From Arthrobacter psychrolactophilus (GTDB lineage Bacteria; Actinomycetota; Actinomycetes; Actinomycetales; Micrococcaceae): 64,000 bases of DNA. Shown in pieces: positions 26,650 to 36,749 of this stretch. The stretch is from NCBI RefSeq assembly GCF_003219795.1, contig NZ_QJVC01000009.1:46519-110518 (forward strand), in the 5' to 3' direction. The number at the start of each line of letters is the position of its first letter. Position 1 is the first letter of the stretch. The translations under genes were made by a program, and so were the position numbers. Under the pieces are notes generated by a model, which was given only the letters and a program-made list of their open reading frames with translations, ran no database searches and had not been told where the DNA came from.

Positions 26650-26688
26650 AAAAAGCCGGAGCCCTCACGGGTTCCGGCTTTTTGTTTT
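26650..26688 (+). terminator. Terminator of the tRNA block
   Basis: AAAAGCCGGAGCCC with complement GGGTTCCGGCTTTT, loop TCAC, followed by TGTTTTCC. Confidence 0.9.
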
Positions 26689-26791
26689 CCAGCACCTTTT
26701 TGGCTCTACGGCCGAGGAGCTGGAACAAACTTATCCACAGTGCGTGGCCCGGCTGCTGCGTACTGTCACACGGGAGTGGAATAGTAGAAGC

Positions 26792-27634
26792 ATGACAGCA
26801 CCAGCATTGGCACACAGCACAGAATTGGGGCGTATGTACGCCCGTTCCCTGCAGGAACCGCCCAAGGTTCCCTCCATCACCACCGTGATCGGCCAACAGT
26901 CGGCTTCTCTTGATGGCTGGATTGGTTACATGGCCGCAACGGCCGTGGCAAAGCACCCCGATCTGGGCTCGGCCGTAGGCAACCCTGGCCAATTGCGGAC
27001 CGTGGTTCGAGACAGCTCCAACGCCGCCGAACAGTTCCGTGATGCCGCGGCCGCGCGTGGCGACCGCGTCCACAACTATTGCGAGCAGGTGGCGCTGCGC
27101 GCTCTGGACCGCCCACACCAGATCGCTGAGGCGCTGGATGCGCTCTCTGAGAACGGCGAGGGAAACTTCGCCCTGCGTTTTGATGCGTGGTGGGAGGAAT
27201 TCCAGGTCAAGCCGCTCGCTCCCGAGGTCACCGTGTGGAATGAAAGCGTCGGTTACGCGGGAACGCTTGACCTTGTAGCCACCATTGGTGGAAAACTCTG
27301 CATCATCGATTACAAGACCAAGGGCACCGACCGCAACGGCCAGGTCAAGAGCCTGGACGCCAAGGTTGTTATGCAACTTGTCGCCGGCATGAAGGCGGAG
27401 GAAGCCATCGTCGATGAAGTGGCAGGACTCTGGGAGCCCTGGAAGTACGGTCAGGACCCGGTTTTGCTCGGAGTGGCTATCGGTGAAACCGAGGTTCGCA
27501 CGCTCCGTGCCAACCCTGAAGTCCTCAAGGCTCACTGGTTTAAGTTCGCCTCGTTGCGCCGTGTGTGGCAAACGTCATTAGATGCCGCCTCCGCTGGGAC
27601 CCCTTTGCTCGATATTGCGCCGCCCGGGCGTTAG
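26792..27634 (+). CDS. PD-(D/E)XK nuclease of the RecB/Cas4-like group
   Basis: A 280-residue protein. It shows the ordered motifs of RecB-type nucleases: RGDRVHNYCE with His94 and Glu98, VWNESVGYAGTLDLV with Glu151 and Asp160, and CIIDYKTKG with Asp173 and Lys175, the metal and catalytic residues. No four-cysteine cluster as in Cas4 and no cas genes or helicase are near. It is therefore probably a stand-alone nuclease in DNA repair or processing; that role is inferred. ATG 26792 follows AGAAG; the upstream extension is unlike protein. It lies between the tRNA block and def. Confidence 0.85.
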   Translation: MTAPALAHSTELGRMYARSLQEPPKVPSITTVIGQQSASLDGWIGYMAATAVAKHPDLGSAVGNPGQLRTVVRDSSNAAEQFRDAAAARGDRVHNYCEQVALRALDRPHQIAEALDALSENGEGNFALRFDAWWEEFQVKPLAPEVTVWNESVGYAGTLDLVATIGGKLCIIDYKTKGTDRNGQVKSLDAKVVMQLVAGMKAEEAIVDEVAGLWEPWKYGQDPVLLGVAIGETEVRTLRANPEVLKAHWFKFASLRRVWQTSLDAASAGTPLLDIAPPGR

Positions 27635-27711
27635 CAGCCAACTAGACTGGACGAGCTAGCAGTTTGCGATCACATTCGGGTCGCGTCAATACCAAAGTGA
27701 GGTGCCCCATC

Positions 27712-28275
27712 ATGGCTATCCTGAGCATTCGCATCATCGGCGACCCTGTCCTGAGAACCGTCTCCGAAGAGGTGACAGAATTCGGGCCCGAACTGGCCAA
27801 GCTCATCGATGATATGCACCAGACCATGGTGGACGTCCGCGGAGCTGGCTTGGCGGCACCGCAGATTGGCGTGAACAAACGTATTTTTACGTATTCCGTT
27901 GACGGCCACGAAGGTCACGTCATCAACCCCGTCCTAGTCGCCAGCGACGACATTGGCGTGGGGGAGCCGGAAGGCTGCCTGTCCGTCCCCGGACTGGGAT
28001 TCACGGTTGAGCGTCACCGCTGGGTGCGTATCACGGGCGTAGACAAAAACGGCAAGCCCCTCGATATGGAAGCCACCGGCATGCTGGCCAAGTGCTTCCA
28101 ACACGAGACCGACCATCTGGATGGAAAATTGTACGTAGATCGACTCGACGGCGAAGACCGCAAGGACGCCTTCCGCGCCATTCGCCAGGCTAACTACCAG
28201 GACGTCACGGCAGAGACCGTGGCCAAGCGCGCCCGCACGGTTGGCTCCGCATTTGGTGCAGGCGCCGCCCAATGA
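27712..28275 (+). CDS. def: Peptide deformylase
   Basis: Removes the formyl group from the initiator methionine of new proteins. The 187 residues have the three metalloenzyme motifs: GAGLAAPQIG, EGCLSVPG with the metal cysteine, and QHETDHLDG, the HExxH zinc/iron site. ATG 27712 with GAGGTG before it is the family start. The stop overlaps fmt (ATGA), so the enzymes that add and remove the formyl group are made together. Confidence 0.97.
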   Translation: MAILSIRIIGDPVLRTVSEEVTEFGPELAKLIDDMHQTMVDVRGAGLAAPQIGVNKRIFTYSVDGHEGHVINPVLVASDDIGVGEPEGCLSVPGLGFTVERHRWVRITGVDKNGKPLDMEATGMLAKCFQHETDHLDGKLYVDRLDGEDRKDAFRAIRQANYQDVTAETVAKRARTVGSAFGAGAAQ

Positions 28276-29192
28276 GAGTACTTTTCGCCGGAACACCAGC
28301 AGTTGCATTGCCTTCATTGGAGGCCCTGCGCGCCGCAGGACACGAGATCGTCGCCGTCCTCACCCGCCCCGACGCGCCGCTAGGACGCAAGCGGGTCATG
28401 ACGCCGTCGCCCGTGGCCGCCCGCGCCGTCGAACTTGGCCTGCCCATCATTAAGGCTGACAAGATCGACTCCGAAGCTGCCGCCGCCATCACCGCGGCCG
28501 CCCCCGAGGTTGCCGCGATCGTGGCGTACGGTGCCTTGATTCCGCCCGTCGCCCTCGCTATCCCGGCGCACGGCTGGATTAATCTCCACTTCTCGCTCCT
28601 GCCGGCCTGGCGTGGCGCCGCACCCGTGCAGCACTCCGTCATTAACGGTGACGAAGTCACGGGCGCCTCCACCTTCTTGCTCGAGAAGGGGCTCGACACG
28701 GGCCCCGTTTACGGGACCATGACCGAGGTCATTCAGCCCACCGATACCAGCGCAGTACTGTTGGAACGGCTTTCACACAGTGGCGCGGTCCTTCTGGCAC
28801 AGACCATCGACGGCATCGGTGCCGGGATGGTCAGCGGCGTGGAGCAGCAAGGGGTCATTTCCTTGGCGCCGAAATTGACGCTGGAAGACGGGCATGTGGC
28901 CTGGAGCGATCCCGCGCTGGCCATCAACCGCAGGATTCGTGGCGTGACCACGGAACCTGGGGCTTGGACCACCTTGGCCGGTCAGCGCTTCAAATTGGGT
29001 CCCGTGCGTTTGCGCCCCGAGGTCACCGATCTCGCCCCCGCACAGCTGCGGATTGAGGCGAAATCCGTGATGGTGGGCACCGGGTCCCACGCCGTGGAAC
29101 TTATTGATGTACAGCCTTCTGGCAAGAAACTTATGAAAGCAACGGACTGGGCACGAGGCCTAGCCAACAAGGAAGATGTGGTGTTTGAATGA
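28272..29192 (+). CDS. fmt: Methionyl-tRNA formyltransferase
   Basis: Formylates initiator Met-tRNA with 10-formyl-tetrahydrofolate. The 306-residue protein starts MRVLFAGTPAVALPSLEAL, with the formyl-transfer signature INLHFSLLPAWRGAAPVQ carrying the Asn, His and loop residues, GASTFLLEKGLDTGPVYG, and the C-terminal tRNA-binding domain (INRRIRGVTTEPGAWT). Overlaps def and rsmB by 4 bases each, forming one translation-coupled unit. Confidence 0.97.
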   Translation: MRVLFAGTPAVALPSLEALRAAGHEIVAVLTRPDAPLGRKRVMTPSPVAARAVELGLPIIKADKIDSEAAAAITAAAPEVAAIVAYGALIPPVALAIPAHGWINLHFSLLPAWRGAAPVQHSVINGDEVTGASTFLLEKGLDTGPVYGTMTEVIQPTDTSAVLLERLSHSGAVLLAQTIDGIGAGMVSGVEQQGVISLAPKLTLEDGHVAWSDPALAINRRIRGVTTEPGAWTTLAGQRFKLGPVRLRPEVTDLAPAQLRIEAKSVMVGTGSHAVELIDVQPSGKKLMKATDWARGLANKEDVVFE

Positions 29193-30748
29193 CCAGCGAG
29201 CAAGGCGGACGTTCGAGCCACCGCAACAACCAGCAAGGCGCAGGCCAGGGCGGCGTTCGACGTCGTGATGAGGCAGGGCGCGAGCGTAACCGCAGCACCT
29301 CCCGCAACCGCACCGAAACCGCTCCGGGCCAGCGCACCAGGATCGCCGATCCGGCACGCCTGGTAGCGTTCGAAGTGCTGCGTGCCGTCTCGGCCGATGA
29401 CGCTTACGCCAACCTGGTTCTGCCGACGCGTATCCGCCGCCATGGTCTCGACCGCCGTGATGCTGGCTTCGCCACGGAATTGACCTACGGTGCCCTGCGT
29501 GCTCAGGGAACCTACGACGCGATCCTGGCCAAGTGCGTTGATCGCCCGCTCAGCGAGCTCGACCCGGCCATCCTTGACGCCCTGCGCATTGGTGCTCACC
29601 AGCTCATGGCCATGCGTGTGCCGACCCACGCCGCCCTGGATCAGACCGTTGGTTTGGCTCGCGCCGTCATCGGTGCCGGCCCCTCTGGCCTGGTCAACGC
29701 CGTGCTGCGCAAGGTGGCCGCCAAGGACTTGCCCGAATGGCTCGCGGAACTCACCGACGGGCTCAGCGACGACGTCAAGATCGCCTCGATCGAGCACTCC
29801 CACCCGGAGTGGATTGTGCGGGCGCTGCGCCAGGCACTCGTGGCTCATGGTCGCGATGTCTCCGAGATTACGGCCCTGTTGGAGGCCGACAATGCCGCCC
29901 CCGTGGTGAACCTCGTGGCCCTTCCGGGGCTGGGTGACCTTTCCGAGGCGTTCGACGCCGGATTTACCCCGGGCGAACTCGTCGCCGACTCGGCACTGTC
30001 CTCCGGTGGCGACCTCAGCCGCCTCGACAGTGTTCGTGATGGCTCGGTGCGTGTTCAGGACGCGGGGTCACAGCTCGTGGCCCGGGCCCTGGCCGCCGTC
30101 GAGATTAGCTCTGAACTGGCCGACGGCGAAGAGCGCTGGCTGGACATGTGTGCCGGCCCCGGCGGTAAGGCCGCTCTGCTGGCTGCCCTGGCTGCCGAAA
30201 AGGGCGCCTGGATTCTGGCCAATGAACCCTCGGCTCACCGCGCGAAGCTGGTTTCTCAGGCCCTCGTGGCTGTTCCGGAAGACACCTGGACCGTCCGCAC
30301 CGGCGACGGTCGCGACATTGGTGCCGAGCACCCGGGAGCCTTCGATCGTATTCTTGTCGACGCTCCCTGCACGGGCCTGGGCGCACTCCGTCGTCGTCCC
30401 GAGTCCCGCTGGCGCCGTAAGCTCTCGGATGTCTCCGAGCTCGGCCCGCTGCAGCGCGAGCTGCTCACCTCGGCGCTTGATGCCGTCAAGCCCGGCGGCG
30501 TCGTGGCCTATGTGACATGCTCACCACATGTGGCCGAGACGGTTGCCGTGGTGGAGGACGCCATGCGCAAGCGCACCGACCTTGAACTGCTTGACGCCGG
30601 AGCCGCCCTTGACGCCGTGAGCCTCAATGGAAACTTGGGCGCCGGCAACCCGGACTCACCCATTCCGGCACACCAGAAAATGGCACAGCTATGGCCTCAC
30701 CTCCACAGCAGCGACGCCATGTTCTTGGCCCTGATTCGTAAGAACTAA
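29189..30748 (+). CDS. rsmB: 16S rRNA m5C967 methyltransferase, RsmB family
   Basis: Methylates a cytosine in helix 31 of 16S rRNA. The 519 residues begin with a basic Ser/Arg/Gln-rich tail of about 50 residues, then a NusB-like domain (RLVAFEVLRAVSADDAYANLVL, GFATELTYGALR, HAALDQTVGLAR). The SAM domain has MCAGPGGKAALLAAL, DAPCTGLGALRRRPESRWR, and VTCSPH. The last two hold the two cysteines of the m5C RNA methyltransferase mechanism. ATG 29189 overlaps the fmt stop. Confidence 0.96.
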   Translation: MTSEQGGRSSHRNNQQGAGQGGVRRRDEAGRERNRSTSRNRTETAPGQRTRIADPARLVAFEVLRAVSADDAYANLVLPTRIRRHGLDRRDAGFATELTYGALRAQGTYDAILAKCVDRPLSELDPAILDALRIGAHQLMAMRVPTHAALDQTVGLARAVIGAGPSGLVNAVLRKVAAKDLPEWLAELTDGLSDDVKIASIEHSHPEWIVRALRQALVAHGRDVSEITALLEADNAAPVVNLVALPGLGDLSEAFDAGFTPGELVADSALSSGGDLSRLDSVRDGSVRVQDAGSQLVARALAAVEISSELADGEERWLDMCAGPGGKAALLAALAAEKGAWILANEPSAHRAKLVSQALVAVPEDTWTVRTGDGRDIGAEHPGAFDRILVDAPCTGLGALRRRPESRWRRKLSDVSELGPLQRELLTSALDAVKPGGVVAYVTCSPHVAETVAVVEDAMRKRTDLELLDAGAALDAVSLNGNLGAGNPDSPIPAHQKMAQLWPHLHSSDAMFLALIRKN

Positions 30749-30772
30749 TCCACAGTAACTGATGTGATCCGC

Positions 30773-30812
30773 CAGGCTGGGCACACCCCCACGGGTGCGT
30801 CCAGCCTGACCC
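30773..30812 (+). promoter_or_regulatory. Hairpin just upstream of rpe
   Basis: CAGGCTGGGCACACCC and its near-complement (14 of 16 positions) around a 4-nt loop, 25 bp after the rsmB stop and 20 bp before the rpe ATG. There is no T tract. It could be a processing site or attenuator; the function is not shown. Confidence 0.5.
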
Positions 30813-30832
30813 GCAACCAGAGAGGTTCCTTC

Positions 30833-31504
30833 ATGACCAACCCCACGTGCTGCATCAACCCCAGCATTCTGTCTGCCGACTTCGTCAACCTTGAAGCGGA
30901 ACTGGCGAAGATCGCCAATGCCGATGCCGTTCACGTTGACGTCATGGACAACCATTTCGTCCCTAATCTGACTCTGGGTTTCCCCGTGGTGGAACGTATT
31001 CAGCAGGTCAGCCCCGTGCCGCTAGACGCGCACCTGATGATTTCCGACGTCGACCGCTGGGCGCCGCAGTATGCCGATGCCGGCTTGGCTTCGGTGACCT
31101 TCCATGTTGAGGCGTCCAACGCTCCCATCAAGCTGGCCAGGGAATTGCGCGCCAGGGGTTCTAAGGCCGGCATGGCCCTGCGCCCCGCAACGCCCATCGA
31201 GCCCTACCTGGATCTGTTGCCGGAACTGGACATGCTGTTGATCATGACCGTGGAACCCGGCTTTGGTGGCCAGGCTTTCTTGGACGTCATGCTGCCCAAG
31301 ATCCGGCGCGCCCGCCAGGCCGTGGACGGCAGTGGCGTCAATGTGGCCATTCAGGTCGACGGCGGCATCACGGAGGAAACCATCACCCGTGCGGCAGAAG
31401 CTGGAGCGAACATTTTCGTTGCCGGGTCCGCTGTCTACGGCATGCCCTCACCCGAGGAAGCCATCAACGCCCTGCGCGCCAAGGGTCAGCTCGCCTTCGG
31501 CTAA
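30833..31504 (+). CDS. rpe: Ribulose-phosphate 3-epimerase
   Basis: Interconverts ribulose-5-phosphate and xylulose-5-phosphate in the pentose phosphate pathway. A 223-residue TIM barrel with [17 protein letters not shown], the metal ligands in [16 protein letters not shown] and [27 protein letters not shown] and the phosphate site [16 protein letters not shown] 30833 follows GAGAGG. Its product pool feeds the riboflavin pathway downstream (ribulose-5-phosphate is the RibB substrate), which may explain the neighbourhood. Confidence 0.96.
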   Translation: MTNPTCCINPSILSADFVNLEAELAKIANADAVHVDVMDNHFVPNLTLGFPVVERIQQVSPVPLDAHLMISDVDRWAPQYADAGLASVTFHVEASNAPIKLARELRARGSKAGMALRPATPIEPYLDLLPELDMLLIMTVEPGFGGQAFLDVMLPKIRRARQAVDGSGVNVAIQVDGGITEETITRAAEAGANIFVAGSAVYGMPSPEEAINALRAKGQLAFG

Positions 31505-31518
31505 CCCGCCACATTTTC

Positions 31519-31588
31519 ATCTGTGTGGCAGCAGATACCGTGGAAAGCGGTTTCTGAGCGCATTTTCGGCAATAACTGCAACACAGAT
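31519..31588. repeat. Palindromic repeat, copy 3 of 3
   Basis: Arms 31519-31540 and 31567-31588 match at 17 of 22 positions, around a 26-nt centre with AAAGCGGTTTCT. Same orientation as copies 1 and 2, with the same kind of right flank (AGGTGGGGAATGA). It begins 14 bp after the rpe stop, with no nuclease-like gene nearby. Confidence 0.82.
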
Positions 31589-31715
31589 TGATAGGTGGGG
31601 AATGAATTGACCAGTCCCCGCCTTACACAATATGTAAAGAATAACTACGTCGCCCTCAGGGTGTCGTACTATTGAAATCGCTCGCACCTGCGGGCAAAGA
31701 ACTTATGTAGTATCA

Positions 31716-31856
31716 CGTGCTCCGGGGTCGGTGTAATTCCGAACCGGCGGTTATAGTCCGCGACCCGAGCGCTGCACGCTGGCAACAGCGGGTGGCGCGC
31801 GGTTGATCTGGTGAAATTCCGGAACCGACAGTTAAAGTCTGGATGGGAGAAGCACG
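31716..31856 (+). promoter_or_regulatory. FMN riboswitch (RFN element)
   Basis: The conserved RFN core is present: CGTGCTCCGGGGTCGGTGTA at the 5' side, TTCCGAACCGGCGGTTATAG, GTGAAATTCCGGAACCGACA, GTTAAAGTCTGGATGGGAGA. P1 closes by CGTGCT (31716-31721) with AGCACG (31851-31856). FMN binding would lower expression of the rib genes that follow. The ribM ATG is 122 bp downstream. Confidence 0.97.
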
Positions 31857-31978
31857 AACAGTCTTGGCCGTCAGGTCAGGGGCGCAGCAGCGGATCATCC
31901 GCCTGCCATGTGACCCTGCCCGAGCCCTGCTGTACGTTACCCCCGGAGCCATCGCGGTCTCGAAAGGTAAGGTACACA

Positions 31979-32719
31979 ATGGACTTTCTGCGATGGCTCT
32001 TTGACGCCAAACTTGAATTCGCCGGTGGCGGATTCCTTCTTTGGCGTGAAGTCATAGGCAATTTATTTGGGCTCGCCAGCGCCCTCGGCGGTATGCGCCG
32101 TAAAATTTGGGCATGGCCCGTCGGCATCATCGGCAACGCGTTACTCTTCACCGTCTTCATGGGCTCGGTCTTCGGCTCGGCCGACCATGTGAATCTCCTA
32201 GGCCAGGCTGGCCGCCAAATCATGTTCATCGCCGTCTCCATCTTCGGGTGGTACCGCTGGAATCAAAGCCGTCACCAGAAGAACGACGGCGGAACTCACG
32301 TCGGCGAGGCCGTCGAGCCCCGCTGGGCTGGAGCCCGCGTACGCTGGCTCCTGGTTGCTGCCATGGTTGGCGGAACTGCCATCCTCACCCCGATCTTCCG
32401 TGCCTTGGGTTCCTATGAACCAGTCTGGGCCGATGCCTGGATCTTCATGGGTTCATTGCTCGCCACCTATGGCATGGCCAAGGGCTGGGTTGAGTTCTGG
32501 TTGATCTGGGTTGCCGTTGACCTGGTGGGTGTTCCCCTGCTGCTGAGCGCAGGATATTTCGCCTCGGCCTTCATGTATATCTTCTACGGTGCCTTTACTC
32601 TGGTCGGATTCTTCGTATGGTGGAGGGTGCGGCGCACCTCCGATGCTCAGGCCCGCCAAGTATCGGTAGACTCCACGTTCCCTGACATCACTGTGAGCAA
32701 TAGAAAGGCCAACTCATGA
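31979..32719 (+). CDS. ribM: PnuC-family riboflavin transporter (RibM type)
   Basis: An integral membrane protein of 246 residues with about seven hydrophobic segments and the PnuC family pattern (LIGNLFGLASALGGMRRKIWAWPVGIIGNALLF, GQAGRQIMFIAVSIFGWYRW). PnuC proteins import vitamin nucleosides or riboflavin. Because this one is first behind an FMN riboswitch and overlaps ribD, it is most like RibM (formerly PnuX), a riboflavin facilitator of actinobacteria. AAGGTAAGG precedes ATG 31979; the upstream open frame runs through the riboswitch and is rejected. Confidence 0.92.
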   Translation: MDFLRWLFDAKLEFAGGGFLLWREVIGNLFGLASALGGMRRKIWAWPVGIIGNALLFTVFMGSVFGSADHVNLLGQAGRQIMFIAVSIFGWYRWNQSRHQKNDGGTHVGEAVEPRWAGARVRWLLVAAMVGGTAILTPIFRALGSYEPVWADAWIFMGSLLATYGMAKGWVEFWLIWVAVDLVGVPLLLSAGYFASAFMYIFYGAFTLVGFFVWWRVRRTSDAQARQVSVDSTFPDITVSNRKANS

Positions 32720-33873
32720 ATTTCGGCAATTTGAACCATGGATCCTTCACCCACGATCCCTACAATTCTGAGTCTGAGCACTTCACAGCCGCCGAAATTT
32801 TGGGGATGGAAACGGCCCTGTCCGCAGCACGCCAGGGTGTTCGCGGCTCGAATCCGTTGGTGGGGGCGGCCATCATCGACGCCGATGGAACCTTCCTCGC
32901 GATTGGTTATCACCGCGGTGCTGGAACCCCGCACGCCGAGGCCGACGTCATCAATCGTCTTCTGGGGACCGGCGTTAAGCGAGACCTTTCGGCTGCAACT
33001 CTCATTGTGACGTTGGAACCCTGCAGTCACACGGGCCGCACCGGTCCGTGTACCCAGGCGATTCTGGATGCCGGCATTGGCAATGTGGTGTTCGCTGTCC
33101 GCGATCCGCATCTGCCAGCCGCCGGTGGTGCCGAGATCTTGCACAATGAGGGCATCAACGTCCGCATGGGCCTCTTGGCTGCCGAGGCGGAGGACCTCAA
33201 CCGGCAGTGGTTCGTTGCCGTTCGGGAACAACGCCCCTTCATCACTGCCCGGCTCGCACAGACCGTCGACGGCAGGATTGCCGCGGTCGATGGAACCAGC
33301 CAGTGGATCACCTCGGAGGAATCCCGCCAGGATTCCCACGAACTCCGCGCCCGCGTTGACGCCATCGTGGTAGGCACAGGGACCGTCATGGCCGATAACC
33401 CGCGCCTGACGGCTCGTGCGGCCGATGGCAGCGACGCGGCCCAGCAGCCCATCCGCGTCGTCATGGGATTGCGTGAGATTCCCCAGGACGCCGCCGTTCG
33501 TGGTGTTGCGGGAACCCCCAACATCCCCGAGCGATTGGGCCAGGATGACTTCCTCGCGCTGCACACCCACGATCCGGCCGACGTTGTCCGGGAACTGCAC
33601 CAACGCGGTGTTGGCCACCTCATGATCGAGGGCGGCGCGAAGATCAACGCGGCCTTCCTCGCCCAGGGACTTGTCGACGAACTCGTGGTCTACCTTGCAC
33701 CGATGCTCCTAGGCGCCGGAATCCCCGCCCTGACCGACCTTGGCATTGGCACACTCGCCGATGCGCAGCGCTGGGAATGGGACGCCACCACAACCGGCCC
33801 TGTTGAATTGCTGGGCCCCGATCTGAAATTGACGCTGATGCCGGCTAAAGCCTCCAGTGTAGAGAGTAGCTAG
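32716..33873 (+). CDS. ribD: Bifunctional riboflavin deaminase/reductase
   Basis: Carries the second and third steps of riboflavin synthesis. The N-terminal deaminase (residues ~25-165) binds zinc through HAEADV and EPCSHTGRTGPC. The C-terminal NADPH reductase domain starts near PFITARLAQTVDGRIA, with GTGTVMADNPRLTAR and LMIEGGAKINAAFL. The length of 385 residues is normal. ATG 32716 overlaps the ribM stop. A short 26-residue leader before the deaminase domain is polar and has no signal character. Confidence 0.96.
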   Translation: MNFGNLNHGSFTHDPYNSESEHFTAAEILGMETALSAARQGVRGSNPLVGAAIIDADGTFLAIGYHRGAGTPHAEADVINRLLGTGVKRDLSAATLIVTLEPCSHTGRTGPCTQAILDAGIGNVVFAVRDPHLPAAGGAEILHNEGINVRMGLLAAEAEDLNRQWFVAVREQRPFITARLAQTVDGRIAAVDGTSQWITSEESRQDSHELRARVDAIVVGTGTVMADNPRLTARAADGSDAAQQPIRVVMGLREIPQDAAVRGVAGTPNIPERLGQDDFLALHTHDPADVVRELHQRGVGHLMIEGGAKINAAFLAQGLVDELVVYLAPMLLGAGIPALTDLGIGTLADAQRWEWDATTTGPVELLGPDLKLTLMPAKASSVESS

Positions 33874-33875
33874 AG

Positions 33876-34511
33876 ATGTTTACAGGAATTATTGAGGGTC
33901 GCGGCACGGTTGTGCGGATCGATCAGCAACCGGAAACCGACAGTGCGGTTCTTGTTGTTGCCGCTGGTTCCGTCCTTGACGGGATGGATCTGGGCGGCTC
34001 GCTTGCCATCAACGGGGTCTGCCTCACGGCCATTTCCCTCGGCGAGGGCAATATCGAGGTCGACGTCATGGGCGAAACCCTGCTGCGCACCACCACCGGT
34101 GCCTTGCGCGCTGGCGATGCCGTGAACCTGGAACGCTGCGTTGTGGCTGGTGGTCGCCTGGACGGTCACGTGGTCCAGGGGCATGTTGACGGCGTTGGCG
34201 CCCTGTTGGAGCGCGAAAACCAAGGAAAATGGGATCGGCTGCGCTTCTCCGTTCCCCGCGAGCTCTCCCCCTACATCGCCGAAAAGGGCTCCATCGCCAT
34301 CGACGGCGTGTCCCTCACGGTGACGGCCGTCAGCCCGGCTAGCGAGGACGAGCAGTGGTTTGAGGTGGGATTGATCCCCGTGACCTTGGCCAAGACCGGC
34401 CTCGGCGACAAAACGGTCGGCGGCGCCGTCAACCTCGAGGTCGACGTGCTCGCCAAGTACGCCCAGCGTCTGCTCGAATTCAGCACCCTGGCTCAGGGTG
34501 GCCAGGCATGA
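33876..34511 (+). CDS. ribE: Riboflavin synthase alpha chain
   Basis: Dismutates two 6,7-dimethyl-8-ribityllumazine molecules into riboflavin and the pyrimidine precursor. The 211 residues contain two homologous lumazine-binding barrels: MFTGIIEGRGTVVRI with GGSLAINGVCLT, and HVVQGHVDGVG with GSIAIDGVSLTV. A trimerising C-terminal helix follows (YAQRLLEF). It starts 2 bp after the ribD stop and ends in an ATGA overlap with ribB. Confidence 0.97.
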   Translation: MFTGIIEGRGTVVRIDQQPETDSAVLVVAAGSVLDGMDLGGSLAINGVCLTAISLGEGNIEVDVMGETLLRTTTGALRAGDAVNLERCVVAGGRLDGHVVQGHVDGVGALLERENQGKWDRLRFSVPRELSPYIAEKGSIAIDGVSLTVTAVSPASEDEQWFEVGLIPVTLAKTGLGDKTVGGAVNLEVDVLAKYAQRLLEFSTLAQGGQA

Positions 34512-35142
34512 GCGGGGAAGGGTCCCTCCTGGACCCGGTAGCCCTCGCCATTGCCGCCATCGCCCGCGGAGAGGCCGTACTGGTGGTCGACGATGAGGAT
34601 CGCGAAAACGAAGGTGACATCATCTTCGCGGCCCAACACAGCACCCCCGCGCTGATGGGCTGGACCATCCGCCACAGCTCCGGCGTCATCTGCGTTCCTC
34701 TGGGCGACGCCGACGCCGATCGCCTGGCCCTGCCGCACATGGTCACCGACAACCAGGACGCCAAGGGCACCGCCTACACCGTGAGCTGCGATGCTGCCGT
34801 GGGTGTCAGCACCGGAATTAGCGCCACGGACAGGTCCTTGACGGTCAACGTCCTGGCAGATCCACAGTCCATGCCCGACGCCGTCACCCGGCCCGGGCAT
34901 ATTTTCCCCCTTCGCGCTGTGGCTGGGGGAGTGCGCCAGCGCCCCGGCCATACGGAAGCGGCCGTTGAGCTGTGCGCCCTCGCCGGGTGCGCCCCCGTGG
35001 GTGTCATTGCCGAGGTAGTGGACGACAGCGGTGAAATGGTCCGGCTGCACGGCCTGCGGGAATTTGCCAATCTCCACGGCGTGCCGTTGATTTCCATCGC
35101 CGATCTCGTCGAGTACGTTTCATCCGGTGCGGGAGCCTCGCA

Positions 35143-35146
<4 letters not shown>
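34508..35146 (+). CDS. ribB: 3,4-dihydroxy-2-butanone-4-phosphate synthase
   Basis: Makes the four-carbon unit of riboflavin from ribulose-5-phosphate. The 212 residues are a complete RibB domain: [20 protein letters not shown] with acidic metal ligands, [23 protein letters not shown], and [16 protein letters not shown]. In many actinobacteria this domain is fused to GTP cyclohydrolase II; here it ends in a stop that overlaps the next gene by 4 bases (ATGA), so the two activities are separate polypeptides made in tandem. Confidence 0.95.
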
Positions 35147-36314
<1,168 letters not shown>

Positions 36315-36318
36315 TTCT

Positions 36319-36349
36319 CGGCGCGTGTTCACATCGTGGACACGCGCCG
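36319..36349 (+). terminator. Hairpin ending the rib operon
   Basis: A 10-bp perfect stem CGGCGCGTGT / ACACGCGCCG with an 11-nt loop that can pair further (CAC/GTG). It lacks a T tract (TCTCAAAA follows). Confidence 0.55.
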
Positions 36350-36394
36350 TCTCAAAATCCGCGTTCGTCGCGTGAAGCAAGTAAGGTGGAACCC

Positions 36395-36658
36395 GTGAAG
36401 ACCTTCGAATCCCTTTTTGACGAGCTCAGTGAGAAAGCCGCAGCCCGGCCCGCTGGCTCCCGTACCGTCGCCGAAATTGAATCCGGTGTCCACGGTATTG
36501 GCAAGAAAGTGGTTGAGGAAGCCGCCGAGGTGTGGATGGCCGCCGAGTATGAATCGGATGAAGCCTGCGCCGAGGAGATTTCCCAGCTGTTCTACCACCT
36601 GCAGGTCATGATGATCGCTAAAGGTTTGACCCTTCAGGACGTTTACAAGCATCTGTAG
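36395..36658 (+). CDS. hisE: Phosphoribosyl-ATP pyrophosphatase
   Basis: Second step of histidine synthesis, hydrolysing phosphoribosyl-ATP to phosphoribosyl-AMP. The 87-residue all-helical MazG-like protein has [16 protein letters not shown] and [19 protein letters not shown] with the acidic metal ligands. GTG 36395 is preceded by AAGGTGG; a longer frame would overlap ribH. HisI is encoded separately at 39.4 kb, as is usual in actinobacteria. Confidence 0.95.
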   Translation: MKTFESLFDELSEKAAARPAGSRTVAEIESGVHGIGKKVVEEAAEVWMAAEYESDEACAEEISQLFYHLQVMMIAKGLTLQDVYKHL

Positions 36659-36749
36659 CCACATGCCGTGGCTGTTTGAACCAACCCTGAAATGGCACTG
36701 CCAACCAGTGCCGAAACCTTTAGTTTGACCAATCTGAAAGACTTTTATC

